Shown: in pieces, positions 15,512 to 24,528 of the stretch | How the letters are laid out: every line of letters begins with the position of its first letter | Position numbering within the stretch: position 1 is the stretch's first letter | From: an uncultured Tateyamaria sp. | GTDB taxonomy: Bacteria; Pseudomonadota; Alphaproteobacteria; Rhodobacterales; Rhodobacteraceae | Assembly: GCF_947503385.1 (NCBI RefSeq) | Contig: NZ_CANNDO010000003.1 | Span: forward strand, 248,001 to 312,000 | DNA: 64,000 nucleotides | Direction: 5' to 3' | Notes under the pieces: generated by a model | Seen by the model: the letters and a program-made list of their open reading frames with translations, nothing else | Told to the model about the DNA's origin: nothing | Databases searched by the model: none | Translations under genes and position numbers: made by a program

Positions 15512-16779
15512 TCGCCCTGCACCCGTTCGATATCCGCACCCACGCCCGACAGCTTTCGGACCACCTGTTCATAGCCGCGATCAAGGTGGTAGACCCGCGC
15601 CACGCGCGTCTCCCCTTGGGCGGCAAGACCGGCAAGGATCAGGCTGACCGAGGCGCGCAGGTCTGTCGCCATCACCGGCGCGCCGCGCAGCTGATCCACC
15701 CCTGTCACGGTCGCCGTCCCACCCTGAACGTCGATCTGTGCGCCCATCCGCATCAGTTCGGGCGCGTGCATGAACCTGTTTTCAAATATCTTTTCCTCCA
15801 GGACGGAAGTGCCTTCGGCGGTGCACAAAAGCGCCATCATCTGCGCCTGTAAATCGGTGGGAAAGCCGGGGAATGGTTCGGTGGTCACATCCACCGCGCG
15901 GATACGCCCGTTCTTGCGCGCCACTTTCAGGCCCTTGTCCGTTTCGGTGACCGAAATGCCCGCCGCGTCCAGCTTTTCGCAAAATGCGCCGATCAGGTCG
16001 ATCTTGCCGCCCAGCAATTCGACCTCGCCACCACAAATGGCCGGGGCCAGCATGTACGTTCCCAACTCAATCCGGTCGGTGACCACGCGGTGCGTTGCCC
16101 CGCCCAGCCGGTCGACGCCCTGAATGGTGATGGTCGACGACCCTTCGCCCTCGATCTGGGCACCCATGGCTCGCAGGCACTCCACAAGGTCCACGATCTC
16201 GGGTTCGCGGGCGGCGTTGTTCAGCACCGTGGTGCCCTTGGCCAGCGTCGCCGCCATCACCGCGTTTTCCGTGGCCCCGACGGAGGCAAATTCGAAATCC
16301 ACTGTGCCCCCGCGCAGACCGCCCAACGGGGCTTTGGCGTGAACATAGCCGTCACGCAGGTCCAGTTCGGCCCCCATCGCCTCAAGCGCCTTGAGGTGCA
16401 GGTCCACGGGCCGCGCGCCAATGGCGCAGCCCCCGGGCAGTGACACAATCGCGTGGCCGTCGCGCGCAAGCATTGGCCCCAGCACGAGGATCGAGGCCCG
16501 CATCTTGCGCACGATATCGTAATGCGCTGTGGGGTTGTTCAAACCATGCGACGACATGGCCAACACTTTGCCCTCTTGCAGGCTGGTGACCTCTGCCCCC
16601 AGCGATTGCAGCAGTTGCGTCATCGTTTTGATGTCGCTCAGGCGCGGCGCATTGGTCAGCGTCAGCGGCTCTTCACTCAGCAACGTGGCAGGCATCAGCG
16701 TCAGGCAGGCGTTCTTGGCCCCCGCTATTGGGATCTGCCCGTTCAGCGGGCCACCGCCGCGCACCAGAATACTATCCAT
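15508..16779 (-). CDS. murA: UDP-N-acetylglucosamine 1-carboxyvinyltransferase
   Basis: A 423-residue cytosolic enzyme that transfers enolpyruvate from PEP to UDP-GlcNAc, the first committed step of peptidoglycan synthesis. The start at 16779 (MDSILVRGG) fits the family; a longer frame would run through the small gene upstream. The catalytic cysteine is C118 in [12 protein letters not shown], equivalent to C115 of the E. coli enzyme, so fosfomycin sensitivity is expected at this site. The KNA signature near the N-terminus (GAKNACL) is present. The start codon lies inside the 3' end of a 56-residue gene, so the two are coupled. Confidence 0.97.
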   Translation of the reverse strand: MDSILVRGGGPLNGQIPIAGAKNACLTLMPATLLSEEPLTLTNAPRLSDIKTMTQLLQSLGAEVTSLQEGKVLAMSSHGLNNPTAHYDIVRKMRASILVLGPMLARDGHAIVSLPGGCAIGARPVDLHLKALEAMGAELDLRDGYVHAKAPLGGLRGGTVDFEFASVGATENAVMAATLAKGTTVLNNAAREPEIVDLVECLRAMGAQIEGEGSSTITIQGVDRLGGATHRVVTDRIELGTYMLAPAICGGEVELLGGKIDLIGAFCEKLDAAGISVTETDKGLKVARKNGRIRAVDVTTEPFPGFPTDLQAQMMALLCTAEGTSVLEEKIFENRFMHAPELMRMGAQIDVQGGTATVTGVDQLRGAPVMATDLRASVSLILAGLAAQGETRVARVYHLDRGYEQVVRKLSGVGADIERVQGE

Positions 16780-16942
16780 CGTCCTGCCCTTTCGGTTTGC
16801 TCGGCGTCTCTGCCCCTTGAGGTCCAGCACTGCGCGCGCGCGCCTGAGCCTTGCGCCGGGCCAGATTGGCCTTGAGCGCGGCTTTCAGCCGGGCATCGCG
16901 GTCTGTTGCCGCCTTGTTTTTCGGGGTCGTCTTGCCTGTCAT
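16772..16942 (-). CDS. Short basic protein upstream of murA (56 residues)
   Basis: A small frame that starts ATGACAGGC at 16942 and stops with TAG at 16774-16772, overlapping the murA start by 8 nt. The protein is rich in Lys, Arg and Ala ([19 protein letters not shown] in the middle) with a polar tail. It would form a basic helix and has no signal. Short basic proteins of this type precede murA in other Rhodobacteraceae, from memory. A nucleic-acid or ribosome contact is possible but unproven. The overlap suggests a role in coupling murA translation. Confidence 0.65.
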   Translation of the reverse strand: MTGKTTPKNKAATDRDARLKAALKANLARRKAQARARSAGPQGAETPSKPKGQDDG

Positions 16943-17026
16943 GGGACTTCTCTACCGCAGGGGCTTTGGGGCGTCCAGAATAGGGTTGCAAGGTTGTGCA
17001 TTTGGGTCTATCCCGCCGCGCACGGC

Positions 17027-17101
<75 letters not shown>

Positions 17102-17221
17102 TCTCCTGTCCTTTGGCAAAATTCTTTGCGACGTTCGTGCGACGTCACGTCTCACATGTGCGCAAAGCCCCACTTGCGCGCAGGCCGCGAGTGGTTAGCC
17201 TTCCCTTAATAGGAGGCCAAC

Positions 17222-18454
17222 ATGACCAAGACCATCCTGCTGATCGGCACCTACGACACCAAGGACGACGAATTGCGCTATGTGGCGAGGCGCATCGTTG
17301 CCATGGGCGGGGCGGTGATGCGGATGGATGTGTCTGTGCTGGGCGATCCGTCGCAGCCAACTGAGATCACCAAGGCTGACGTGGCCCGCGCGGGTGGCAG
17401 CGACATCGAGACGGCGATGACCTGCGGAGACGAAAACACGGCCATGCAAATCATGGCGCGCGGCGCAGCCACCATGTCGGCAGAGCTCTGTGCCAAGGGC
17501 GAAATTCATGGGATGCTCGCCCTTGGCGGAACGATGGGCACCGATCTGGCGCTGGATTGCGCGCAGGCCCTGCCCATGGGGGTGCCAAAATACGTGGTCT
17601 CCACCGTCGCCTTTTCACCGTTGATCCCCCCGGACCGGCTGTCGCCGGACATCCAGATGATCCTGTGGGCGGGGGGGCTTTATGGGTTGAACGCCGTGTG
17701 CAAATCGTCGCTGAGCCAAGCGGCAGGGGCGGTGCTGGGGGCCGCGCAAGCGGTGGAACCACCGCGCGCCACCCGTCCCGTGATCGGGATGACCAGCCTT
17801 GGCTCGTCCTGCCTGAAATACATGACCCATCTGCGCGCCCCGCTCGAAGAACGCGGGTTCGAAGTGGCCGTGTTCCACGCCACGGGCATGGGCGGCATGG
17901 CGTTCGAAGCACTGGCGGCCCAAGGCTACTTTGCCGCCACGATGGACTTTGCGTTGCCCGAGCTTGCCAATCTGATGGTGGGGTCTGTTGCCCATGCCGG
18001 ACGCGGACGATTGACCCGTGCCGGGGCGCTTGGCATTCCGCAGATTGTGGCGCCGGGCTGCACTGACCTGATCGACTTTGCAGGCTGGCAGGATATCCCC
18101 GACGCCTATGCAGACAGACCGTTTCACGCCCACAATCGGCTGATCCAATCCTCTGCCCTGTCACCCGATGAACGCCGCACGCTGGTGCGCGACATCGCCC
18201 AGCGTCTCAGCCGCGCTTCGGGTCCCGTACATATGCTGATGCCGACCCACGGGGTCGAGGAATGGGACCGTCCCGGCGGCCCGGCACATGACCCGGACGG
18301 ACTTGCCGCCATGGTCGAAGAAATGCAGACCGCTATCACGGCCCCAGTTGAGCTGACCATGCTGGACTGCCACATCAATGATCCTGCTTTTGCCACGGCG
18401 GCACTGGGCGTTCTTGACGCATGGCTCTGCGACGGCACGCTTACCCGCCCCTGA
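17222..18454 (+). CDS. Tm-1-like ATP-binding domain protein (UPF0261)
   Basis: A 410-residue protein with AGGAGG-like ribosome site (AATAGGAGGCC) close upstream. The N-terminal domain begins ILLIGTYDTKDDELRY and continues LGGTMGTDLALDCAQALPMGVPK, which matches the UPF0261/Tm-1 ATP-binding fold. The C-terminal domain ends GVEEWDRPGGPAHDP and resembles the TIM-barrel half found in phosphoenolpyruvate-hydrolase-like proteins. The tomato Tm-1 protein inhibits tobamovirus replication; the bacterial role is unknown, often next to catabolic genes. It is separated from the next gene by a perfect 17-bp inverted repeat, so it may be a single-gene unit. Confidence 0.9.
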   Translation: MTKTILLIGTYDTKDDELRYVARRIVAMGGAVMRMDVSVLGDPSQPTEITKADVARAGGSDIETAMTCGDENTAMQIMARGAATMSAELCAKGEIHGMLALGGTMGTDLALDCAQALPMGVPKYVVSTVAFSPLIPPDRLSPDIQMILWAGGLYGLNAVCKSSLSQAAGAVLGAAQAVEPPRATRPVIGMTSLGSSCLKYMTHLRAPLEERGFEVAVFHATGMGGMAFEALAAQGYFAATMDFALPELANLMVGSVAHAGRGRLTRAGALGIPQIVAPGCTDLIDFAGWQDIPDAYADRPFHAHNRLIQSSALSPDERRTLVRDIAQRLSRASGPVHMLMPTHGVEEWDRPGGPAHDPDGLAAMVEEMQTAITAPVELTMLDCHINDPAFATAALGVLDAWLCDGTLTRP

Positions 18455-18469
18455 CGCGCTGTGGGCAGT

Positions 18470-18518
18470 GGCGCGTGCGGCGCGCCCTGCCCCGCTGTGA
18501 CGGCGCGCCGCACGCGCC
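18470..18518. terminator. Perfect 17-bp inverted repeat, terminator-like but without T tract
   Basis: GGCGCGTGCGGCGCGCC (18470-18486) and its exact reverse complement (18502-18518) flank a 15-nt loop, 15 nt after the Tm-1-like stop. No run of T follows on either strand. It may stop transcription with Rho or protect the upstream mRNA 3' end. Confidence 0.6.
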
Positions 18519-18576
18519 CGGATTGAATTCCCCCTCCCGCACGATACCTCAAGACCAAGGCCACGAGGCGAGCACC

Positions 18577-19920
18577 ATGACCCAAGACCCGTCCCAATCC
18601 CGCCCCGCTGCGGTGCCGCAGTCGCGGCTGGCCCGCGCCGGGCGCATGGGCGCGATGGCCGCCGGTGTGGCGGGCAATATGGCGGTGGGCGGCTTGCGCA
18701 GTCTCAGCACCGGCGCCCGCCCCGATCCCCGCGACCTGCTGCTGACCCCGGCAAATCTGCGCCGGGTCGCGGACACGCTTGCGCAGATGCGCGGGGCGGC
18801 GATGAAGATGGGGCAGCTGATCTCGATGGACACCGGCGACACGCTGCCTCCTGAACTCGCAGAAATTCTTGCGCGGTTGCGCGCGGACGCGGATTTCATG
18901 CCACCCAAGCAGCTGCGCAATGTGCTGAACGACGCGTGGGGGCCGGGGTGGCACACCCGGTTCAAACGGTTCGACGTCCGTCCCATTGCGGCAGCCTCTA
19001 TCGGTCAGGTGCATCAGGCCTGGCTCAAGGACGGGACGCATCTGGCGATCAAGGTGCAGTATCCGGGCATCAGCCGCAGCATCGACAGCGACGTTGCCAA
19101 TTTGGGGCGGCTGCTGCGCCTGTCGGGCCTCCTGCCCAAAGGCTTTGACCTTGGCCCATATCTGGACGAGGCCCGTGACCAACTGCGGGAAGAGGCGGAT
19201 TACACCGCCGAGGCCGCGCATCTGGAGCGCTTTGGCCGCCTGCTCGAAGGATCGCAGGACTTTGTCCTGCCGCGGTTCCACCCTCCGCTTAGTTCTGAAA
19301 CAGTGCTCGCCATGAGCTTTGTGCCCTCTGACCCGATAGAAAACCTTGGCCAAGCACCGGCTGATATGCGCGACCGTGCCGTCGCACGTTTGATCGCGTT
19401 GATGCTGCGCGAGCTTTTTGACTTTGGTGTGATGCAGACCGATCCCAATTTCGCCAACTACCGGATTGCGTCCGATACGGGCCGCATTGTCCTGCTGGAT
19501 TTCGGGGCGACGCGGCGCCTGCCCGAATGGCTCGCCCCTGCGTGCCGCACCCTGTTGCAGACGGGGCTGCGGGGCGAGCGGGACGCGGTGGCGCAGCAAC
19601 TGGACCGGATGGGGCTGGTGCCTGCGACCACGCCTGCGCATCACAAGGCGCGCATCCTCGACATGGTGGAAATGGTGTTCGACACGTTGCGTCGGCACGA
19701 CACGCTGGATTTGGCGGCCTCGGACCTGCCCGCGCGCCTTCAGGCCGAGGGCGAGGCGCTGGCGCGCGCGGGGTTCGTACCAACCGAACCTGTGCCGCTG
19801 GACCTGCTCTTTGTGCAGCGCAAGGTGGCGGGCATGTTCCTTTTGGCAGCGCGGCTGGGGGCCACCGTACCCGTGCGCGACCTGCTGGCCCCACATCTCG
19901 ACACACCAGAGGCCGCATGA
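18577..19920 (+). CDS. ABC1/AarF (UbiB/COQ8-like) kinase family protein
   Basis: A 447-residue atypical protein kinase-like protein. The KxGQ motif (KMGQLISMD) and the Ala-rich nucleotide loop AAASIGQVHQA are clear. Later come LAIKVQYPG (Lys of the ATP site), TDPNFANYRI and LLDFGATR, the catalytic and metal Asp motifs in the form seen in the COQ8/ADCK branch. Members support ubiquinone synthesis or lipid homeostasis. The start at 18577 has AGGCGAG ahead; the frame is open far upstream but crosses the inverted repeat. It shares ATGA with the ABC ATPase gene, which is unusual company for this family. Confidence 0.9.
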   Translation: MTQDPSQSRPAAVPQSRLARAGRMGAMAAGVAGNMAVGGLRSLSTGARPDPRDLLLTPANLRRVADTLAQMRGAAMKMGQLISMDTGDTLPPELAEILARLRADADFMPPKQLRNVLNDAWGPGWHTRFKRFDVRPIAAASIGQVHQAWLKDGTHLAIKVQYPGISRSIDSDVANLGRLLRLSGLLPKGFDLGPYLDEARDQLREEADYTAEAAHLERFGRLLEGSQDFVLPRFHPPLSSETVLAMSFVPSDPIENLGQAPADMRDRAVARLIALMLRELFDFGVMQTDPNFANYRIASDTGRIVLLDFGATRRLPEWLAPACRTLLQTGLRGERDAVAQQLDRMGLVPATTPAHHKARILDMVEMVFDTLRRHDTLDLAASDLPARLQAEGEALARAGFVPTEPVPLDLLFVQRKVAGMFLLAARLGATVPVRDLLAPHLDTPEAA

Positions 19921-20579
19921 CACCGGTGCTACAGCTTGAGGCGGTGGAAAAAGCCTATGACAGCAGTGAAGGTCCGGTGCCCGTGCTGCGCGGGGTGGAC
20001 CTGACGCTGAATGCTGCGGACACGCTAGCGCTCACGGGCGAGTCCGGCAGTGGCAAAAGCACGTTGCTGCATCTCGCCGCGGGGCTGGAGACGGCGGACA
20101 AGGGGGCCGTGCGCATTGCGGGCGCGGACATCACACCGATGTCCGACACGGCGCGCGCAGCCCTGCGGCGCAGCGACATCGCCGTTGTCTTTCAGCAATT
20201 CAACCTGATCCCATCGCTGACCGTGGCGGACAACATCGCGTTTCAGGCGCGACTTGCGGGGCGTACCGATGCGGCCCTAGCGGCACAGCTGGCAGACCGT
20301 CTCGGGCTGACGGCGCAGCTGCGCAAATACCCCGAGGCGCTGTCAGGCGGGCAACAACAGCGCGTGGCGATTGCCCGCGCCTTGGCAGCACGCCCGCGCC
20401 TGCTGCTCGCGGATGAACCAACCGGCAATCTCGACGAAGCAACCGCCGCCAAAGTAATGACAGAGATGCGCAACCTCGTGGCCGAGGTCGGTGCCGCGAT
20501 GCTTTTGGTGACACATTCCCCCGCGCTGGCGGCGCAGATGGAACGGCGGGCGCATCTCAGTGCGGGGCGACTGGCATGA
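19917..20579 (+). CDS. ABC transporter ATP-binding protein (LolD/MacB-type)
   Basis: A 220-residue ATPase. Walker A is GESGSGKST at about residues 41-49, the Q-loop is VFQQFNLIPSLTV, the signature is LSGGQQQRVAIARALA and Walker B is LLLADEPTGNLD, all typical of the LolD/MacB/FtsE subfamily. The start at 19917 overlaps the AarF-like stop by 4 nt, and the stop overlaps the permease start by 4 nt. It should power the FtsX-type permease encoded next, acting by mechanotransmission rather than classic import. Confidence 0.95.
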   Translation: MTPVLQLEAVEKAYDSSEGPVPVLRGVDLTLNAADTLALTGESGSGKSTLLHLAAGLETADKGAVRIAGADITPMSDTARAALRRSDIAVVFQQFNLIPSLTVADNIAFQARLAGRTDAALAAQLADRLGLTAQLRKYPEALSGGQQQRVAIARALAARPRLLLADEPTGNLDEATAAKVMTEMRNLVAEVGAAMLLVTHSPALAAQMERRAHLSAGRLA

Positions 20580-22948
20580 GGCGGGCGGCGCTGCACGCGC
20601 TGCTGTCTCATTGGCGGCGGCATCCGCTGCAACTCTTTGCTTTTCTGGCCGGTCTTGCGCTGGCCACGGGACTGTGGTCCGGGGTGCAGGCCATCAATGC
20701 CGAAGCGCGCGCCAGCTATGACGCTGCTGCGGCGACACTGGGCGAAGGGCAGTTTGACCAAATCCTTCCCCGCGCCGGCGACAGCATCGCCCAATCCGAC
20801 TATGTCGCCCTGCGTCGTGCTGGTTGGCGCGTATCGCCAGTGATCGAAGGGCGGTATCAGGACGTACGGCTGCTGGGCCTTGATCCCCTGTCTTCACCCG
20901 GCCGGTTCGACTTTGGCCAAGTGACCGCGCGTGGCAACATCGGCACCTTCATGGGGCCGGGCCAGCTCTTCGCCACGGCGGAGACGGCAGCGCGGCTTGA
21001 TACCGACGCGCAGGTAATCGTGAGCACGGATGCCGCCCCCAACGTGGCCGTGGGTGACATCGGTGTGGTCCAGCGCCTGTTGGGCCGCAGCGACCTGTCG
21101 CGGCTCATGGTTTTGCCCGAACAGCCCTTGGGTCGCCCGCCGCTGGACCAGATTGCGCCCCATCTGCGCGTGCAGCCGTCCATCCAGACAGCAGATGTTG
21201 GCGAACTGACCGACAGCTTTCATCTGAACCTGACGGCGTTTGGATTGCTGAGCTTTGCGGTGGGACTTTTCATCGTGCACAGCACCATTGGCCTGGCCTT
21301 CGAACAGCGCCGGGGGCTGGTGCGCAGCCTGCGCGCGCTTGGCATTCCGTTGCGCCAGATGATTGTCCTGCTTGCCGGGGAAATTCTGTTGCTGGCCAGC
21401 GTCGGGGCCGCGTTGGGTATCGTGCTGGGCTATGTGGTGGCTGCGGTCCTGTTGCCGGATGTGGCGGTGACGCTGCGCGGGCTCTACGGGGCCGAGGTGT
21501 CGGGTTCGCTGCGGTTTCGCAGCGAATGGTGGGCCTCGGGCCTTGCCATCGCCATCATCGGCAGCGCCATCGCCGCCAGCGGTCAGTTGTGGCAGATCGC
21601 GCATATGCCAATCCTCGCCAGCGCGCGGCCCCGGGCGTGGTTCATGGCGTCGCAACGCAGCGCATCGTGGCAGGCGGCATGTGCTGGGTTGCTCGCCTTG
21701 GGTGCCCTTGGGCTTGCGCTGTTTGGTCAGGGTCTGATCGCCTCATTTACGCTGCTGGGCTGTTTCCTGATTGCCGCCGCACTTGCCCTGCCCCTGTTAA
21801 TCCGTCCCATAACCGGGTGGGCTGAAACCGGCGCGCGCGGTCCGGTCAGCGCATGGTTCTGGGCCGACACCCGGCAGCAATTGCCGGGGCTTAGCCTTGC
21901 GCTCATGGCGCTGCTGTTGGCGGTGTCGGCCAACATTGGCGTGTCGACCATGGTGTCGAGCTTTCGTCTGACCTTTGTTGCGTTTCTGGACCAGCGGCTG
22001 GCGGCAGAGCTGTACCTGCGTCTCGACGATCCCGCACAGGCCGAGGTTATCGCCCCCGTTCTGGCCGCCCATACGGACGAAATCCTGCCCCTGTTGCGCG
22101 CGGATGCGCAGGTGGCAGGTCTGCCGACGGAACTGCTGGGGGTGCGGGTGGGGCGGACCTACCGCGACAATTGGGTGTTTCTGGACAGCACAGCCGAGGC
22201 ATGGGACGCCGTGGCAGAAGGCCGGGCCGTCATCACCAACGAACAGTTTGCCCGACGTGCGGACCTGTGGGTGGGCGATGTCGTCACCTTGGACGTCACG
22301 GCCCTGCCCATCGCTGCCGTTGTGGGCGATTACGGCAACCCGCGCGGGCAGGTCATTCTGGGCGAGGCGCTGTTCCAGACCCTCCGCCCGCAAGCGCTGC
22401 CGCAGAGCTTTGGCCTGCGCAGCGACGATCCGGCGCGCCTGCGCGCGACGCTGCGCGCAGCGGGCATCCCCGACAGCGCGATGATCGATCAGGCCGCACT
22501 CAAATCCTTTTCCCTACAGGTGTTCGAACGCACCTTCACGGTGACTGCCGCGCTCAATGTGTTGACCCTTGCGGTGGCGGGGTTCGCCATGTTGATGAGC
22601 CTGCTGACGCTGGCCGACCAACGCCTGCCGCAGCTTGCGCCTGTCTGGGCGCTGGGGCTGACACGGCGACAACTGGGGCGGCTGGAATTGGCGCGCGCGG
22701 GCCTGTTTGCGCTGCTGGTCAGCGTGATTGCCGTGCCAGTTGGCCTTGGTCTGGCGTGGGTCCTGCTGGCCAAGGTCAACGTGGATGCCTTTGGCTGGCG
22801 GTTGCCCATGTTCCTCTTTCCGGGCAGCTATGCGCTGCTGGGTCTGGCGGCCATCGGGGCGGCCGTTCTGGCGGCACTCTGGCCCGCCTTACGGCTCATG
22901 CGCACGCCCCCTGCCCGGCTTTTGCAGGTGTTTGCCCATGAACGTTAA
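20576..22948 (+). CDS. FtsX-family ABC transporter permease
   Basis: A 790-residue inner-membrane protein with the fused, duplicated FtsX arrangement. There is a first TM near residues 20-40, a large periplasmic domain, a TM block at about residues 215-310, further TMs near 355-420 and 435-460, a second periplasmic domain, and a last FtsX block in the C-terminal 140 residues. It overlaps its ATPase by 4 nt and the lipocalin-like gene by 11 nt. In the known att gene cluster of Agrobacterium a similar ATPase, permease and AttH protein occur together. Export or membrane extraction of a lipid or hydrophobic compound is the likely role. Confidence 0.92.
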   Translation: MRRAALHALLSHWRRHPLQLFAFLAGLALATGLWSGVQAINAEARASYDAAAATLGEGQFDQILPRAGDSIAQSDYVALRRAGWRVSPVIEGRYQDVRLLGLDPLSSPGRFDFGQVTARGNIGTFMGPGQLFATAETAARLDTDAQVIVSTDAAPNVAVGDIGVVQRLLGRSDLSRLMVLPEQPLGRPPLDQIAPHLRVQPSIQTADVGELTDSFHLNLTAFGLLSFAVGLFIVHSTIGLAFEQRRGLVRSLRALGIPLRQMIVLLAGEILLLASVGAALGIVLGYVVAAVLLPDVAVTLRGLYGAEVSGSLRFRSEWWASGLAIAIIGSAIAASGQLWQIAHMPILASARPRAWFMASQRSASWQAACAGLLALGALGLALFGQGLIASFTLLGCFLIAAALALPLLIRPITGWAETGARGPVSAWFWADTRQQLPGLSLALMALLLAVSANIGVSTMVSSFRLTFVAFLDQRLAAELYLRLDDPAQAEVIAPVLAAHTDEILPLLRADAQVAGLPTELLGVRVGRTYRDNWVFLDSTAEAWDAVAEGRAVITNEQFARRADLWVGDVVTLDVTALPIAAVVGDYGNPRGQVILGEALFQTLRPQALPQSFGLRSDDPARLRATLRAAGIPDSAMIDQAALKSFSLQVFERTFTVTAALNVLTLAVAGFAMLMSLLTLADQRLPQLAPVWALGLTRRQLGRLELARAGLFALLVSVIAVPVGLGLAWVLLAKVNVDAFGWRLPMFLFPGSYALLGLAAIGAAVLAALWPALRLMRTPPARLLQVFAHER

Positions 22949-23981
22949 GGCGCTTTTCCTCTTCTTGATGCTGCCTGTCGCTGCGTGGGCACAGGGGTTT
23001 GCCGGGCTGGGCACGGATGCGGACGGGTTCGCAGTACCACAACCCGGCACCACGTTCGACTTTCCCGCCGATCACGGGCCGCACCCCGATTACCGCATCG
23101 AATGGTGGTATCTGACTGCCAACCTGACCGGCCCGGACGGCACACCCTACGGGCTGCAATGGACATTGTTCCGGTCCGCTTTGGCACCGGGCGAAAGACC
23201 CGGATGGCAGTCACCGCAAGTGTGGTTTGCCCATGCCGCCGTGACTACGCCGGACACGCATTACGCCACTGAACGCTTTGCGCGCGGAGGGGTGGGCACC
23301 GCAGGCGTACAGGCCGACCCGTTCCGGGCATGGATCGACGAATGGGCGCTGGAAGGCCCGAATTTCGACAGCCTGCACATGACGGCGGCAGGGCCTGCGT
23401 TCCGCTATGACATGACGCTTGATGCGCAAGGGCCGCTGGTGTTTCACGGCGATGCCGGTTTTTCCGTCAAGTCGGAGGAAGGGCAGGCCAGCTATTACTA
23501 CTCGCAGCCTTTCTACCGGATCGCCGGTACGCTGCACCTGCCGGATGGCCCGATCAAGGTCACGGGCACCGCGTGGCTGGACCGCGAATGGTCGTCCCAG
23601 CCCCTGTCCGGGCGGCAGGCGGGCTGGGACTGGTTCTCGCTCAGCTTCGACAGCGGGGCCAAGCTGATGGGGTTCCAGTTGCGCAACCGCGATGGCAGCA
23701 GCGGCTACAGTTCGGGCACGTGGATTGCGCCGGACGGCGTGACCGAAAGCCTGCCAAACGGGGCGTTCTCCGCCGAACCACTGGCCACACATTCTGTTGC
23801 GGGACGCGACGTGCCGACCCGCTGGCAGGTGACAGTCCCCCACCGGGGGACGGATGTCACCGTCACCGCACTGAACCGCGATGCATGGATGGACCTCTCC
23901 ATCCCCTACTGGGAAGGGCCCGTGAGCGTGACCGGTACGCATCAGGGACGCGGCTATCTGGAGATGACAGGCTATGAGTGA
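22938..23981 (+). CDS. AttH/CrtC-like lipocalin-domain protein, secreted
   Basis: A 347-residue protein with a signal peptide (MNVKALFLFLMLPVAAWAQ). It has the AttH/hydroxyneurosporene-synthase-like pattern: DYRIEWWYLTANLTGPDG near residue 52, LQWTLFRSAL, FAHAAVT, and a second lipocalin half with the conserved WLDREWSSQPL and GWDWFSLSFDSGAKL. Such proteins fold as two lipocalin barrels and may bind or hydrate hydrophobic substrates. It overlaps the permease gene by 11 nt and the next gene by 8 nt, so it belongs to the transporter operon and probably works in the periplasm. Confidence 0.88.
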   Translation: MNVKALFLFLMLPVAAWAQGFAGLGTDADGFAVPQPGTTFDFPADHGPHPDYRIEWWYLTANLTGPDGTPYGLQWTLFRSALAPGERPGWQSPQVWFAHAAVTTPDTHYATERFARGGVGTAGVQADPFRAWIDEWALEGPNFDSLHMTAAGPAFRYDMTLDAQGPLVFHGDAGFSVKSEEGQASYYYSQPFYRIAGTLHLPDGPIKVTGTAWLDREWSSQPLSGRQAGWDWFSLSFDSGAKLMGFQLRNRDGSSGYSSGTWIAPDGVTESLPNGAFSAEPLATHSVAGRDVPTRWQVTVPHRGTDVTVTALNRDAWMDLSIPYWEGPVSVTGTHQGRGYLEMTGYE

Positions 23982-24528
23982 CCCCGGCGATCTGCGCGCC
24001 TTTCTGGCCGAAGCCTGGCAACATTTGCGGCGCGGCGTGGCGGATGCCAAATCACCCGCACGCTATCCCGTCTTTGCCACTGTGTCACCGGACGGAACGC
24101 CGGAGGCGCGGACCGTGGCGCTGCGCCGCGCGGACCCGCAGGCCGGTGTCCTTGAGGTGCATACCGACACCCGCACGCCCAAGGTGACGGCCCTGCGCGC
24201 GACGCCGGTGGCCGCCCTGCATGTCTGGTTGCCGCGCGCGCGGCTGCAAATCCGCGTCACGGCGCAGGTCGAGATTTTGACAGGCGACGCGGTGTCTGAC
24301 TCATGGAACCAGATCCCGCCCGCGTCGCGCGTGTCCTACGGAACAGAGCCCCTGCCCGGCCAGCCCATCGACAGCGTTCATGCCTATGACAAGCCGCCCA
24401 ACCGCGACCGCTTTGCCGTGCTGCGCTGCCACGTGTCAGCGATTGATCTCGTCCATCTGTATACCGTGCACCGGCGCGCAGGCTACGCGCGCGCAGATGG
24501 CTGGGCCGGTCAGTGGCGCGCGCCCTAA
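23974..24528 (+). CDS. Pyridoxamine 5'-phosphate oxidase-like flavoprotein
   Basis: A 184-residue protein with the split beta-barrel of the PNPOx family: PVFATVSPDGTPEARTVALRRAD near residues 31-53, then LEVHTDTRTPKVTALRATP, which fits the FMN-phosphate-binding strand. The C-terminus ends YARADGWAGQWRAP. True PdxH has a longer N-terminus and conserved substrate residues not clear here, so I do not call it pdxH. It overlaps the lipocalin gene by 8 nt and ends convergent (4-nt overlap) with the site-2 protease gene. It is likely an FMN or heme-dependent oxidoreductase of unknown substrate. Confidence 0.8.
   Translation: MSDPGDLRAFLAEAWQHLRRGVADAKSPARYPVFATVSPDGTPEARTVALRRADPQAGVLEVHTDTRTPKVTALRATPVAALHVWLPRARLQIRVTAQVEILTGDAVSDSWNQIPPASRVSYGTEPLPGQPIDSVHAYDKPPNRDRFAVLRCHVSAIDLVHLYTVHRRAGYARADGWAGQWRAP

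Noticed and set aside
17195-17209. TTAG-N7-TTAA word before the Tm-1-like gene as a CtrA site
   Set aside because: One half-site is mismatched and it lies within the ribosome-site region; too weak to claim.
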